The notes under the pieces are model-generated. The model was not told where the DNA came from. It saw only the letters and a list, made by a program, of their open reading frames with translations, and ran no database searches. Positions 43,183-55,860 of a stretch of 64,000 nucleotides of DNA are shown here, piece after piece (within the stretch, counting starts at the first letter, position 1; each line of letters begins with the position of its first letter). Where the stretch lies: assembly GCA_947311845.1 (NCBI GenBank), contig CAMZMU010000080.1, positions 18,169,144 to 18,233,143 of the forward strand, read 5' to 3'. Source of the DNA: Poa pratensis. Its lineage: Eukaryota > Streptophyta > Magnoliopsida > Poales > Poaceae. The translations under genes and the position numbers were made by a program.

Positions 43183-43968
43183 TGCCTTACGACCCGGGAC
43201 TAGTCTGTTGCGGCCTCGTAGCCTTTGAATCGGGACTAGTCCCCCCTCTAGTCCCGGTTCGTAACCCAGACGGGACTAGAGTCCGATGTGGCTCTAGACG
43301 AAAGCCCTTGTTTCTACTAGTGCGACAAGACAGGAGTGGACGCCGACATTCCACCCGGCTGGCCGTCCACAACGTGCAGGCATGGGCTAAAGGCGAGCCC
43401 AGGCATGACGTCCTCCACACAGCCAAGGACTCCGATGTGACTCTGTTCCAAGGTCAATGGCACCTGATTGGTTGGAGGCAGCCAGCCGTAGCGGACTCTC
43501 CAGTTGACCTCGTCGCCCAGAGTGAGGCCAGGGACGCACGTCGTACCACTGTGGCCTACGTCATGAAGGAGAAACACTATAGTCTACCTCAGCCGGCTTA
43601 TGTTAACCTGCCGGCCCCGCCTGCAAGCCAGACAGCCAGCCCTATATAAGGCTGCCTGGCCACCCATGTAGAGGGTAACTTCATCTTCCTTGAGAGAAAC
43701 CTTAGGGCAGCACTAGAGAGAACAACACCAGAGAGAGAGCATGGAGAGCTTTGTGAACAGCTCAAGGAGCAACCCTATATTCTGTCCACCGATAGTAGAG
43801 AGATCATGCAGGACTAGGGTGTTACCTCAATGAGGGCCCTGAACCTGGGTACATCGCGTCTATGTGCCCAATCCCGGCGGCGGATGCCGGCGCTGTCACA
43901 TGTTGCTCCCACTCCTTTACTTATGCCATCCCCTATGGCACTGTCGTGTACCATACCACGACACCAAG

Positions 43969-46612
43969 GATTTAAATTCTTCGTCTACATCGTGTCTATG
44001 TGAACTTTGGTTTTTCTGTTACTTGCCTTCTAGCTTAACAAAATTACCCTAACTTGGTTGCATTTGTTAGATTGCTTAGTTGTCGAATCACACATAGAGT
44101 TGTATTTTATTGAACCTTACAATTCCCAAATTTTGTGACAACTTTAGTTAGGAATACGAATTATTAATCACTTGTTCACACCCTCATGTCCCATCGACAC
44201 CCTTGATCCATCAAAACAACATCATTATACCTAACATGAAATATTTACTTTGGAACAGCTCCATTTTTTCCCCTCAATTATTGTTCAGTTTTAGATTTGA
44301 CCCCTGAACTCAAATAACACAAGTCCTGCAGAGTAAATATTGAAAACAAGAAAATCTTGGCATCTAATTCAAAATGAAGGTATGGCGGTTGCACATGTGG
44401 CAACACATCAAAAGAAAAATTGCGAGAATCAGAAATACTAAAAACATAGAAATATACAAATGAAGAACATACATATTCTAAAGAGATACCATGTTAGTGC
44501 AAATTACTAAAATAATATATTTTAGAGTACTAAAAGAAGAAAGACCAATAGATTTTTTAAAGTAAAATAATTCTAGAAATATTACATATTTTAATACTAT
44601 TTGCGAAATCACTAATTACTTCTTGCAATTTTGGAATGGAGTATTTGAATATGTTCTATGTTTTTATAATACGTATGAGTTCTTCCTTTTTTCTTTATAT
44701 TTAAAAGATTAAAAAATTATGAATTTGTTTTTCTAAAATATCTCTAAGTGTATTTACATTATTTTACAAATTTTGAATAAATATGTTTTCCATTACTATG
44801 TTAAGCAAGGACCAAATGTTTCAAGATTCAAAGTTTAAGGTCCAACACGTATGGTATTATTGTACAAGGGACCCAAAATAGAATATCTTTCCTTTTAACG
44901 AACTTTTTTTTGTTATTTGTGTTGCCATGCATGCCAAATCACTAACACATTATCCATTAAAACTCTTTGTGTTGGGAAAGGGGCAAATTTGTCCGGTTGG
45001 TAAATTCAGGGTCATGTTGCCTGATTTTTGTGTTAGGCAAGATTTATGTGTTAGGCAACTAATTAATGCCTGATATTTAGGGTTCAAAATAGTTCCCTTC
45101 TTGTCACTCCTTTCATATGTGTACAGTAAAAAACATTACAACAAGCTAGCAAATTAACATGGGCTCCACCTGTTGTGGCCTGCATGCATATGAACATTCT
45201 AGCTCTGATCCTACACATGCACCCAAAGTGCATCCATGGACGACCACAGCCACGTTTGTTGGTTAAGCTATAGGTAGCCCGATTAGCTTAGCTATAGCTA
45301 GGTCTCTGCTCTTTCCCTAGGGTCCCTATCAACTCTTGGTAATACAGGGCGCTTCTCATGAATATCGGCGAATATATTCCATTCTTGCTTGGAGTGAGTT
45401 AATCATGACTTAATTCATATCTCTTCCTTTGGGTTCGAATGAATTTGAATATACTTTTGCACACATGTGGTTAGTGATAAAATTCATGTGAAATTCTTCT
45501 GAAAATAAATATTTCTGAAACTGTGATAAAATTGGGGCAATATTTTCCTAACATTAAATTAGGTAGTTATTTTTTAATTATGTTCATATCATGTGGAATC
45601 GCTTTGTACTTTGGTCAAAGCATAATTCAGTTTTCCTCGAGAGCACCAAGTGAAGGACCCCGCGTGATAAGAAGCTTGCCTAACTTTTCTTTATTAGTGC
45701 ACATATGGACAGTGCTCTCTACATGCAACAAACAGGCACCATGGGTCATTCCGCCAAGGCAAAAAGGAGAACAGCATATTATTTATTGCATTTCCCATGT
45801 GATGAGAGAATTATTACATATGCAGCATATTTGTTGTGATCTCTCTTCATGATGAGAGATTTTAGGTGTGACATTCTAGGAACACTTGATGCCCAATTAG
45901 TTAGCTATCTACTGACTTTGTGTGGGGTAGCCCCTATTTTCAATATTAATATTCAGCCAAGATTCAAATGCCCATCTTTTTTTGCTTTGGACATTAACTT
46001 CCAAATTAATATAATGTAAATTGCTAAGACTCCGTACGCCAGATTGGTCGAATCAGTTTTAGATATATATTAGTGTGCACCATTCCTAAGTTGCACACAA
46101 ATATGAGAAGAACCAAGTGGGTGGGTTTTTGGAACCCATGGATGCTCGTTCTCAAAATCTAAGCACTAGACCAGTTCGCTATTCGAGCAGGCAAATATTT
46201 TGTAACGTACATCATACCAGGGTACTTCTAAAACTTAACAATAAACTCAAAAACTCATTATAAGTTTTGAAACTTAAACAATAGCACTCTTATTTTCTCT
46301 TTTTGTGAAAACCTTAGCAAATGTTCATGAAAAACTACAAGTACAAGTACTAACTCATATTTGTGTGTGATTTTTCATGATTTACAAATATGTTTTCTGC
46401 TAAGGTTTAGAAAGAATATGCACCGGAATGTACATTTATTCTTTTTTGGTACCGATCCCCAAACGGGATTGGTCTGGTGGTCCAGATTTTGAGATCAGGT
46501 GTTCCTGGATCCAGATTATGATTCTCCAAGAACCATGTTGTTGCTTGGCTGGTAGGTGACGTCGATAGCAGAGTCAGTGTTGAGTGTCAATTTTCAAGTT
46601 ATGTGGGTGCAG
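43969..46612. other. Intergenic, no gene seen
   Basis: AT-rich, with scattered ORFs up to 109 codons that match nothing I know. No terminal repeats recognised. Confidence 0.45.
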
Positions 46613-47815
46613 TTTTTTTTTTTTTGACGGAAGGCAGCAGGCGCTGCTTTCATTTGATATAGATGGACCGGAACAAATGCCGGTTTGGATTACAGGGAGT
46701 TACAAACAGAAACAGGAAAGAAAAGCAAGAACTACAACAAGGGAGAAGAACAACAAGCCACTAAGCAACACCCCGCAGGGAAGGCCTTCAACTCTCATCA
46801 TCTTCCGGTTACCGTTGGACGCCAGTGCACCAGAATCTTCACCGCCGCAGACGAAAAGCTTTAATCCGCCGAGATCAGCCACGATGATGTTGGAGCAGCC
46901 GAAGGGCAGCACATTGCCGAGTCCACACCCAGACGAAGGGCCATGCGTCGCCGAGGCTTTACACAACAGCCAACAGCGTAATCGAAGGGCATCACGCAGC
47001 CGAGTCGACACCCGGTAATCTTCACCGGCACTGGCCCGGCCGTTAACCGACATCAGAGGAGAGACTCCAGCCCCTTCCATAGAGGTGCTAGCTTCGTGAG
47101 CACAGACACCAACATCAACACCTCCGCGTACCCCTCACTGGTCCCTCCAGCCGGTTCCATCTCCAAGAACGATGCCCTCATGAGGGAAATGACGGTGAGA
47201 CGCCAACATCGTCTGATCCGGAGAACCCGGATCGAGGGTTTCCCCCGGAGGTTGGAACGGTGGCGACAAGCAAAGTACCACGACAACGCCTTCAGGAAGG
47301 AGGCAACGCCCGCGGGCGCCGTCGCTGTCGGTTCCGGCCAAGGCAAGAGCGAGCCTAGGCTCGGTACAGGCGCTCGCCACACCGGTCAGCTGATCAGCCA
47401 TAGCATCCCTCGGCCTTCAGCCGCGCGGCCGTCCAGCGCATCACTGCGCCGTGGGCACCACGAACAACGCCGAGCATCTGCCCGCTTGGCAGAGGGATGC
47501 CGACCTCACCACAGCACCAAACACCACCTCCACAGCACGCCAGCCCGAGCAGCTGGGTGCCCCCAACGCGCCGTCGACAGCCAGCAGCTCGCCGGCGGAC
47601 CTGGGCGGGCTCCCAGATCCACAACACCACAGCCTCCTCCAAACCGGGAGCACCTCCACGCGCTCGAGACAGCGAGGAGGGGAGGCGGGAGCCGCCGCAC
47701 GGCCACGGGCGCCGCCCCGACCGCCGCGCACGGACGAGCTCTACATCGGCCGCCCCAACCGCCTCATGGAGTCTCCGCCGCAAGCCACCACGCCCTAGCG
47801 CAGTTTTTGTGTGTG
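46613..47815 (-). mobile_element. Poly(A) retroelement, minus strand
   Basis: It begins with a 13-base T-run (46613-46625), becomes increasingly GC-rich to the right and ends near 47800, so the 3' end is on the left. GCAGTTTTT occurs at both edges as a possible target duplication, though weakly supported. Several overlapping GC-rich ORFs (up to 285 codons) lie on both strands and are not credible proteins. Probably a LINE-derived or SINE-like element of the same style as 1951-2682. Confidence 0.5.
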
Positions 47816-47853
47816 TGCTACCACGCCCTAGCGCAGTTTTTGTGTGTGTGCTG
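47788..47853. repeat. Perfect 33-bp tandem duplication
   Basis: A unit starting ACCACGCCCTAGCGCAG and ending in a TG run occurs twice, head to tail, at the right edge of the retroelement. Confidence 0.9.
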
Positions 47854-48925
47854 GGTGATTCTGAAAATGAAAATGCACGAAATATACTTTTACACACCAA
47901 ATCATGTAAGTAGAAATGCGAGAGGACAAAGTAATTATTTCCAGACAGAATAATGCATTTACTTTTTAGCTGTATTTACATAGAGTAATGTGGCAACGTG
48001 GCATGACCTAGGCTGACTAGATAGGTCCTATGCACATGACACTCTGAGGCCAATAGTTGTACAGGTGCACACGAGGAGAGGGGCCTTTCTAGAATGTTTT
48101 CATGTTTTGTGTGTAACTCTCAAGCTAGCATTCAAAATTAACATGCCCAAGTTACTAAATGAACACCTGGTATCATCTCCCCGGAACTTGCACACAGAAG
48201 TTGTGCCATGAAGGCTTCTCTTTTACAGCACCTATAATAAATATTTATTTTCTCTCATGTCGTTGGGTGCAGAAAGGATAAAAGGAGCCCTTAAAATTTG
48301 ACATTGACAGTGACGTGGGTGAGGCCCCAATAATTGAGTACTTGGTGCTGTGGCCGGCCTTTGTCCTCGAGCCCTGTGCAATACACGAGTTGACTCTTCT
48401 TTTACTCGCTTTCACTCATTTCAGTCCCTTTCTGTCCCCATCCCCAAATCACATGAATGTGCCTTGTATGTATCTACTCCATGTGCGCGTATGTCGTCTC
48501 TCTCTACTCAGCATTCACATATGCAAAGGCACAGCAGGGAGGAGAAAGTAAAAGTTAGAGATAGAGGCAGATGATGATGAAGATGATGATGTTGATGATG
48601 CATGGAGGGAGAGGATGCCATGATGCCCAAATCCCTATGCTTAACTAACTCATTCTCCCTTTGGAGTTTGGGGGTCTCTCTTGAGTGAGAGGATGGTGCC
48701 TAGAGAGGTGTGCCATTAGGTTTTCGAATGACACACTTTGGCTACCTAGACTTGCTACGGATTGGAGATGCTAGCTAGTTGCATGCATATGCAGGGCTAA
48801 GAAAATCAGTAAGTGTACGACTTGATTAAATATCAATTGTATCTCGACCAATTTTTCAACGAATCGTTGTCTTATAGCCAACCAAGCACTACAAAAGGTT
48901 CATTAGTTGTCATCGAATATTAGAT

Positions 48926-48957
48926 TAGATGCAATGCAATGCAATGCAATGCAATGC
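48926..48957. repeat. (GCAAT)n microsatellite
   Basis: Five to six copies of the ATGCA/GCAAT pentamer, followed at 48969 by a short TTAA run. Confidence 0.9.
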
Positions 48958-49388
48958 TGTGAACAGTTAATTAATTAATTTTCAACTTGGAAGGTGCTCG
49001 TTCTTTTTCTCTGAGGAATCAACGGAGGATTAGCTGACCACATTTGCTAATTAATGTAAGATGCTCACTGATTAGTGACTGACTTAGAAAAGGCTGCTCT
49101 ACATAATCAGTTTTCAAGGGGACAATGGGCCAGTCTGGTGATTTGAATTAAGACCTAACACATCGCCTCACCTGCGAAATGAAGCTGACAACAAGTTCTC
49201 GTATAACAGTGGACCTACATACCTGAAATTTTTTGGTACTATACCAATATAAGCATGCTCAAATTAATTACTAGCTCTCTATCATGCTAAGAAACGAGAC
49301 AAAGCTAATCCAAGTACATCCTTGGTTACTACTCTAAGCTACGAAATTTTTCACCCTCTCAAATCCCAGCAGGAAACACACAGTGCTA

Positions 49389-49531
49389 CTCCCTCCGTAT
49401 CAATATAAGATGTTATAGGTATTCCTCTATAGACTACACACGGAATGAAATGGGTGGACAAGCACACTAAAATGTGTCTAAATACATACGAATCTAGAAA
49501 AGACTAAATCATCTTATATTTTGATACGGAG
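49389..49531. mobile_element. Stowaway MITE
   Basis: Left end CTCCCTCCGTATC, right end GATACGGAG, flanked by TA (49387-49388, 49532-49533). The inverted repeats extend through ATAAGATG. The right tip lacks four bases (GGAG) of the expected terminus. Confidence 0.9.
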
Positions 49532-49790
49532 TATATGTTTCGATGCACGTACGTATTTTATTATTATTCCAAAGTAGTGCATGGAGTGGATGTGTATATG
49601 CATGGTTGGTAACTGGTCGGTTGCGTTACTGTAGCGTAACAATAGATCTCTCCAACTCCAAGCCGATAGCTGAAAACAGTTCAAATGCCCGGGTTTTCTA
49701 CAAGCAAACTGATGCAATAGGGATACCCCTTGTCGCTTGACAAGAAAGCGCAATAGAAGGTCGACGTGATAGAGCTGGGCCAACCATCAC

Positions 49791-49807
49791 ATGCATGCAT
49801 GCATGCC
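49791..49807. repeat. (CATG)n microsatellite
   Basis: Four to five copies of CATG, followed by a CT repeat. Confidence 0.85.
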
Positions 49808-52179
49808 TCTCTCTCTAGTCTCACTTCACCTCTCAACTCCAACACCTCACCCTCTCTTTCTGGTTTCTACCCATGCATGATGCATCGATCGCCCCTAGTA
49901 TACTAGTGCAGTACCAGTGGTATTTATCTACAGTACATACGCGCGCATACACCAAACCGATGCTCCAAAACCCATCACATGTGAGGTATCCGGCCGATCC
50001 AGTGATACATGTGAAATTTAATGGATTTGACCGTGTGGAAATGAAGATATGTGGTAGGATTGATGTTACCGCAGACTTATTTTTTTCTTGTAATGCATAT
50101 TTCATATGAATACTATTTTTTTATAGCATATCTTATATAGGATTCGACTACATAGTCGAAGTTTGAATCAGAGATTGTAAGAAGTTAAAACGAACCTAGT
50201 TTGCTACTTATGTGGATATAATTAGTAAGAGTGCACCATATACAATACATTAATCGAAACAAATGGAAAATACTTTAAAAATAACAAATCAAAAGGTTTG
50301 TTTTGAATGTATAGGACATGCTATGTATCTTATCAACTCTTTATCTTGACAAAGTTGCCTGCTACAGTAAAAATAAACTATGTATCTTGTCATGTACTAC
50401 ATCCCACGCATATATGCCTCTTTAATTAAAGTCCGCACCTACCAATGTGCAAAAGAAAAGAAGATGAAAACGGAGGACACGGAAAGGAAAAAAGAAACTT
50501 ACTTGTCCAGTTCTGTATCGGCATCCTGGATTCCATTTGTAGCAACCCTGCCTCCATTGGGCCAGCAGTTGAGCAAGGGGTAGCCTCCGTAGCTTCTTGT
50601 GATCGCTGAAAGATATGCTCAGGAACGTATAAAATATTTGGCCGTAGGTCGCAGCGGTACATCATGCCTCAGCATCCCCCTAGCTATAGCTACGATCTAC
50701 TCTCCTCTACATGCAAAACTAACATGTGGTAGGAATTAAGATAATGTCTGGGTGTTTGTTTGCAATTGCAAGCCCTTTAATGAAGCATTAGTAGGCAAGC
50801 AGCAGCACATGTCTCAAGATCACTAGGCAGTTATATCTTAAGCAAGGCTATCATCTCTCCTAGCACTAGAGACACAAGCACCTGCTGTGTTGGGTCTAAA
50901 AAAGGATCATTAGGGGGCGGGCAGGACCCACCGGCCGGCCACCTCTTTCCAAATGGTGGTGATCATGTGATGCTTAGCAGCAGCACTGGTAGTGCTTCGA
51001 AGTTAGAATATGTCCTGATTAGCGAACTGTATGCTGGGCCCAAAGAATAAGCATGAATGCCACCATTAACTTTGTCACACTACACACCACCTTATGGTCC
51101 TTTGCATGGATGTATAATGCACACATGAGACGTTGCTTCATTTGCTTATGTGATGATCATCCAAATTAGGGTTCAGGTACTAGCACAGGAAGATGTTCAT
51201 GCCCTGTGCAAGAAGACCATGTAGCAAGCATGGAAGGATAGGCAGACACAGCATTACAGCTGGATCGAGTACTGGGGTCTCCTCCGGTGCAGTGCAGGCA
51301 TATCAAATCATTTGAGTATTTGACCATGTACCCTAGCTCACTCACAGTTAACCACAACCAGCCAAAGCATGCATGGTAAAATCACTACCACCTCGTAATT
51401 AAGCCCATAATACTGTCTTCTTACTATCATTCAGTACAAGCTAACTAAGTCTTTTTCCTCTGAAATAAAGCTAGTTAAGTCCTGAAAGAAAAGAAAACGA
51501 TGAGCAAAAGGTAAACCCTGTGATGCAGTACGTACCCACTGTAGCAGCAGCTGCTTCTGCTGCCGTGGAGTGTGGCTGAGCATCCATGTCGCCGGTGAAC
51601 AGTGGGACGCCGCACCGGGGCGGCACGTCGGCATGTGCGGTGTCCGCACGGCCGCACGCACGGCACCGGCTCCTGCTCCTGCTCCGGCATCGATCTCGAT
51701 CGATCAATCAGAACCGCTTTGGCTGAGTGTTTCGGCTCCACAGGCACCGCGTCAATCAGCGCAACAGCTGCTGCGGCCTGCGGGCACCAGCAAGCAAAGC
51801 TGCATGCATCTGCGTGCATGAATGCGTGATGGAACCCGCGGCCGGCCCATGGGGCCCCGTCCGACAAGCTCGCCCACACGTGCGCGCGGCCAGGCCTCTG
51901 TGCTACTGTAGCTGCGGCCCCGGCCCCCCGGCCCGGATCCCCTGCAGCCTTCCACTTCTGCTTCTTCGGTTGGTCTGGACTCTGAACTCTGAACTATACA
52001 GTTGCGTTGCAGTGCCCTGAATATCATCTTCCCTGCAGTGTCCAAACTGTTGGTGCCGATTCTGGATGGAGCCGTTTTTGCCTGTCAGAAAATTGCATAC
52101 AGTATGTTTACTCACCACGAAATGGTGCATTAACCGTACGCGAGAAAAGATTTGACTGTGGGATAAAGCCGGTGTCCAG

Positions 52180-54215
52180 GTAATGCACACTGTTCTGAAT
52201 TTATTAAACAAGGGTGTTACAAAGTTCCAGCTAAAGGAATCTAGCTGTTGAACCTATATGTAACAAAGCTATTACAACCTGTGAGTATGAACTTTGGCTG
52301 GTTACTACTACTAAGTGGGAAGTTTAAAAAGAATAAGAGATCCAAGACACTTCCAAAATTTGGCACAGACACTGGAAACAGTTAACAGTAATACGCAGCA
52401 ACAAGCAGTGTCTCAGCTTGTCTGGCCTGCTTGGCACCTAATGTGCATAGCTAAGAGAGAAATTCTGGTGGGACAGAAAACACGGCGACAGACTTGCACT
52501 AAAGATGATGATGGCAACATCTAGCAATAACGTAGTATGTTCTTATTCCAAAGTTCAGTAAACGTTCATCTGGTAGTAGTATACCTGATGCAGATGAGTG
52601 TGTGTCAGCGCAAAAACAGCACTGGGCTTGCCATTTCTTGAGTTTCCATGCCTTTCTCCAATTCCTGGATTCAGATAGCAAGGGTACTGTGCTGTCTGTG
52701 CAATGGACCTGTAAATGATAATCTCACAATCAACATTACGGTGAAACGAAATTACTTATATGTAGAGATCTAGCATATTGTGTTCGTACTGAATGCGACC
52801 TTAACAATGTTTGTCAATAGAACCCTCGAACCGCAATGGATAGTAATTTCTGATGGAGAAACAGGAGTACAGAACATACTATGACACCATGATATCGCAC
52901 TTACGATCAGGTCAGTGCAACTAGATATCCATCCTGCTTCAAGGAGCAAATCATGGAACCTATTCCACCCTGCATAAAACCGATGTGCAGTGCAAATACA
53001 GCAGGAATTCCCAGGGAAGGCACTAGATAGCAGATACGGTCAAATATATAATAAATTAGATAAAAATCCAAGAGGACCAACTTAAATACAGAAATAGACA
53101 GATCAACGTTGATAAAGCCAAGTCACGGCACTTTCACAGTTGTAGTGATTTCTGTTGTTGACTTGTGTGGTCCTTACATGCTGAAATGCTATAATATATT
53201 GTTTGCGGTAAGCGAAAATATGTAATTTCGGGAGATCATATGGAAACAAGCTTGTCCCTGGCAAACTTCATGTACATCTTCGTCACACTGGGGCAAACTG
53301 CTACTCTTTCTTTACAAAGAACTATTTGAGTGCAGCTGTAAATAAATCTCTTAGCCATCCAGCTGAATAAACTATCTCGCGATGCTGTGCCGTAAAACCC
53401 TTGCATGTTCAACCAAATATCTGATCATATGCTAGCCCCTGTTAGACATATCTGACAGTGAAAGTAGAATAGTGGCAAAGAGGTAGTTTTAAAGGTTTGA
53501 GTCACTGACTCTTCTAGAAGTAAAAATGAATATCTGAACATATGGTTTATCTGCTCCTCGATGGTTACCATGACAAAAAAAACTTCATATGGTTCAGTAA
53601 CTAAATCATATGAATTGTGAACATCAGCATGTAAAACTCTTGCCGGCAACAGGCAATTTTTCATGTATCTATGTTTTACTACTGCCAACCAATGTAATCA
53701 GACAAATCAATAATTAAGCATGGTGAACACCATTCCCACTTCGAGCGATCAAATGACAGACAACGACCTTGTACATTATTCTGTTGGTGATAACATGTAT
53801 AGTTTTCAAGAAGCAGAGACAGAGTGAATGTGGGTTTCCTTTGGATCATCAGCCCCAAAACAAAATTCTATAATTTCTCACAGATACGTGACGCCAAAGC
53901 AGTAACCACGTGTGACTATCTAAGTAATGAAATCCGTACTGTGCAATGTCGTAACATCGCAGTACAATGGCTGAGCGAGCAGGTCGAGGCAGGGGATACG
54001 CGGAGAGAACAAACCTCGGCTGCTACGCTGCGTCTTCGGCTGGAGAGCCTTCTCCGTCCTTGCTGACGTGACGATCGATCCCATTCGAAATCTTGTCAGA
54101 GGAGGAGGGTGTGCTGCGACGAGGAACCCCCGCGGCGGCGCCGGCGAGGCGGAAGCCGCGGAGCAGCAACGGCCCGTTTGGGCGTCTCAGTCATGCGAAA
54201 GAGAAGTAGGACGAT
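52180..54215 (-). other. Candidate spliced transcription unit (coding status unknown)
   Basis: On the minus strand a GC-rich first exon (about 54200 to 54014) ends CAGCCGAG before a GTTTGT donor. A 65-bp exon at 52969-52905 has ATGCAG before it and GTAAGT after it. A third exon starts at 52708 after TTTACAG. AATAAA lies at about 52204-52199. Upstream (54215-54300) are several TGGGCC/TGGGCT site-II motifs, common in plant housekeeping promoters. One frame stays open from an ATG at about 54083 through the three exons, but the protein is Trp/Cys-rich and unfamiliar. Another frame looks more protein-like yet has a TGA at the second junction. It could be a small unknown gene, a pseudogene or a long non-coding RNA. 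Confidence 0.4.
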
Positions 54216-54299
54216 GAAGAGCTTTTGAGCCCAGTGGAAAAGCGAAGCTGTTAGTGGGCTGGGTCACCTAAAACAGAATAACCGGCCCACATTTATGAA

Positions 54300-55860
54300 C
54301 CGGGTGGTCAAATAATATTGGACTGCACAAACCAGGGTGCTCCAATTTGACGCTTCAGGCGTCAACTCCGCGAATCAACGCATACGCCCTCTAGCTCCAA
54401 ACGGAAGGCCTAAATGATTTTGTGGGATTTTCTCGCGCGTTGCGTTTGTTCATTTTCTTGCAGGAACTGTTTTGTGTGCTTTCTTCTCGCTGCCTAGCAT
54501 GTTTCCCTAAAAACAAAATTATTAGCATGTGTATTCACGTCTTAGATTTAGCAAAATTAAATTGATTTTTAAGTTGAAAAAGTTAGGGGTAATTCCCTGC
54601 AAAAAAGGTAGGGGTAATTATTTTGTAGTACTGACTCTTAAATCTCAAGCGTGCTAACACAAACAAAAGTAAAAAAAACTTATATAATATATTTAACAAA
54701 ATTCTTTGCAACTAAGAATATTTGTTGAAATGAGCACGGACATTTACTGACATAAACATGAATGTATATTGAAAAAAAATGCACTTAAGAAGTAGAAGTA
54801 GTACTTCTTCACAACAGCACGAGCATGGAAATAATGCTCAAATCAATCGAGTAAAGTGGCAGCGCGACAAAAAAGATGAAGCCAAAGCTCGTCACGAGGA
54901 GGGACACAGTGAAGCAAAAGACACAAAGGAAGAATAATCATAAAGTTCAAAAAATCCAAGAAGTTTAAATAAATGGTCATGTAGTTAAAAAATGTTCACT
55001 AGGTTTTAAAAGTTGTAGGCGTAGTTCAAAATATTTGTTGGCAAGGTTATAAAAATGTCCATGTGAGAGAAAGATATATTTGAATAGAACAATATTATTG
55101 TTCTCTCGGTTTAAATGGCTGTTCCTCTAGTTCAAGAAATGTTCATCAGGTCGAATTTTTTTCGTGTAGTTCAAAAAAGGTTTTTGAAGGTTAAAAGACG
55201 GAAAATATATATTGACATATTACAAATTAATTATTCACGTTGTTAATAAATGTACAAGGTTTAAAGTTTTTTCCTATATTTCAAAAGAATGTTCAGAGGG
55301 GTGAAAACATATTCATGTGAGTTATATATGTGTTCGAGTGGAATTTTTTTACCAGTTTTAAGAATCGTTCTTGTAGTTCAGAAAAGTATTGACAAGCTTT
55401 AAACAATATTCATTAAGTTCAAAAAAATCATGGGGTGAATAATAATATTCGTACGGAATTAATGTGTTCACGTAGTACAAAATAATTGTATTACGCAATA
55501 AAAATATTCATGCGAGTCATAAAAATAAAAGAAAATAGAAAAATGAAAAATGGATAAAAACAATAAGCTAAAAAGTAAAAAATAAAAACTATAAGGAATT
55601 AGAAAAATAAAGAAAGAAAAGCAGAAGAAGAAAACAGCAAAAACTGCAAAAAAAAATGGTTAAAAAAGAGACTCGCCTTAGTGGGCAAGTCTTACAGCAC
55701 GACGAACGTGCGTGTTGCCTCCCTATTTGACGCAATGGGCGTACCTCTCACCTATGTTTGTCGCCCCGCCAACGAATAATGCAGGGAGCGCGCCAAAACA
55801 GATTAACGGGTTGTGACCCGTTATTGGGCCTCACAGATAGACAAGCCCTACCAAATCCCC
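54300..55860. mobile_element. Decayed AT-rich repeat, possibly a MULE-type DNA transposon
   Basis: Between about 54930 and 55520 many degenerate copies of a GTTCAnnAAnTGTTCA-like word follow one another. GC-rich flanks containing TTTGACGC occur on both sides (54357, 55728), but I could not align them as inverted repeats. No coding region. Confidence 0.3.

Larger units (their letters stand above)
4960..43322. mobile_element. CACTA DNA transposon, non-autonomous, carrying an exonuclease ORF
   Basis: The left end is CACTACTAGAAACAGG and the right end is the complement of CACTAGTAGAAACAAGG. A 3-bp duplication, CGA, flanks it at 4957-4959 and 43323-43325. Subterminal AGTCCCGG/CCGGGACT words sit at both ends. 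Without the nested LTR element, about 3.05 kb remains (4960-5474 plus 40788-43322). There is no transposase. The only sizeable ORF is an exonuclease-like protein on the minus strand. It must depend on a related autonomous element for movement. Confidence 0.92.
4693..43963. mobile_element. Solo LTR (outermost nest level), split by CACTA
   Basis: The ends are TGTCGTGG at 4693 and CCACGACA at 43956-43963, an 8-bp perfect inverted repeat. CCAAG flanks both sides (4688-4692 and 43964-43968). Only 4693-4959 and 43326-43963 belong to the LTR, about 905 bp in all. The right part holds a TATATAAGG core promoter (about 43642-43651). There is no internal domain or second LTR, so this is a solo LTR left by unequal recombination, later hit by the CACTA element. 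Confidence 0.85.
47854..52170. other. Low-copy-looking intergenic DNA
   Basis: Apart from the MITE and microsatellites listed, I recognise no repeat or gene. On the minus strand, 50607-50506 looks exon-like (TTTCAG before, GTAAGT after, all three frames open), and 51707-51530 has a GC-rich open stretch, but no continuous gene could be built. Confidence 0.4.

Noticed and set aside
47096..47953. 285-codon ORF
   Set aside because: It lies in a GC-rich retroelement with several equally long overlapping ORFs on both strands and no motif.
48655..48685. miR393-like seed (TCCAAAGGGA) on the minus strand
   Set aside because: Only about ten bases match, and no complementary arm for a precursor hairpin was found nearby.
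50426..50665. Exon-like stretch as part of a gene
   Set aside because: Splice-like signals flank it, but all three frames are open and no partner exons or known motif could be found.
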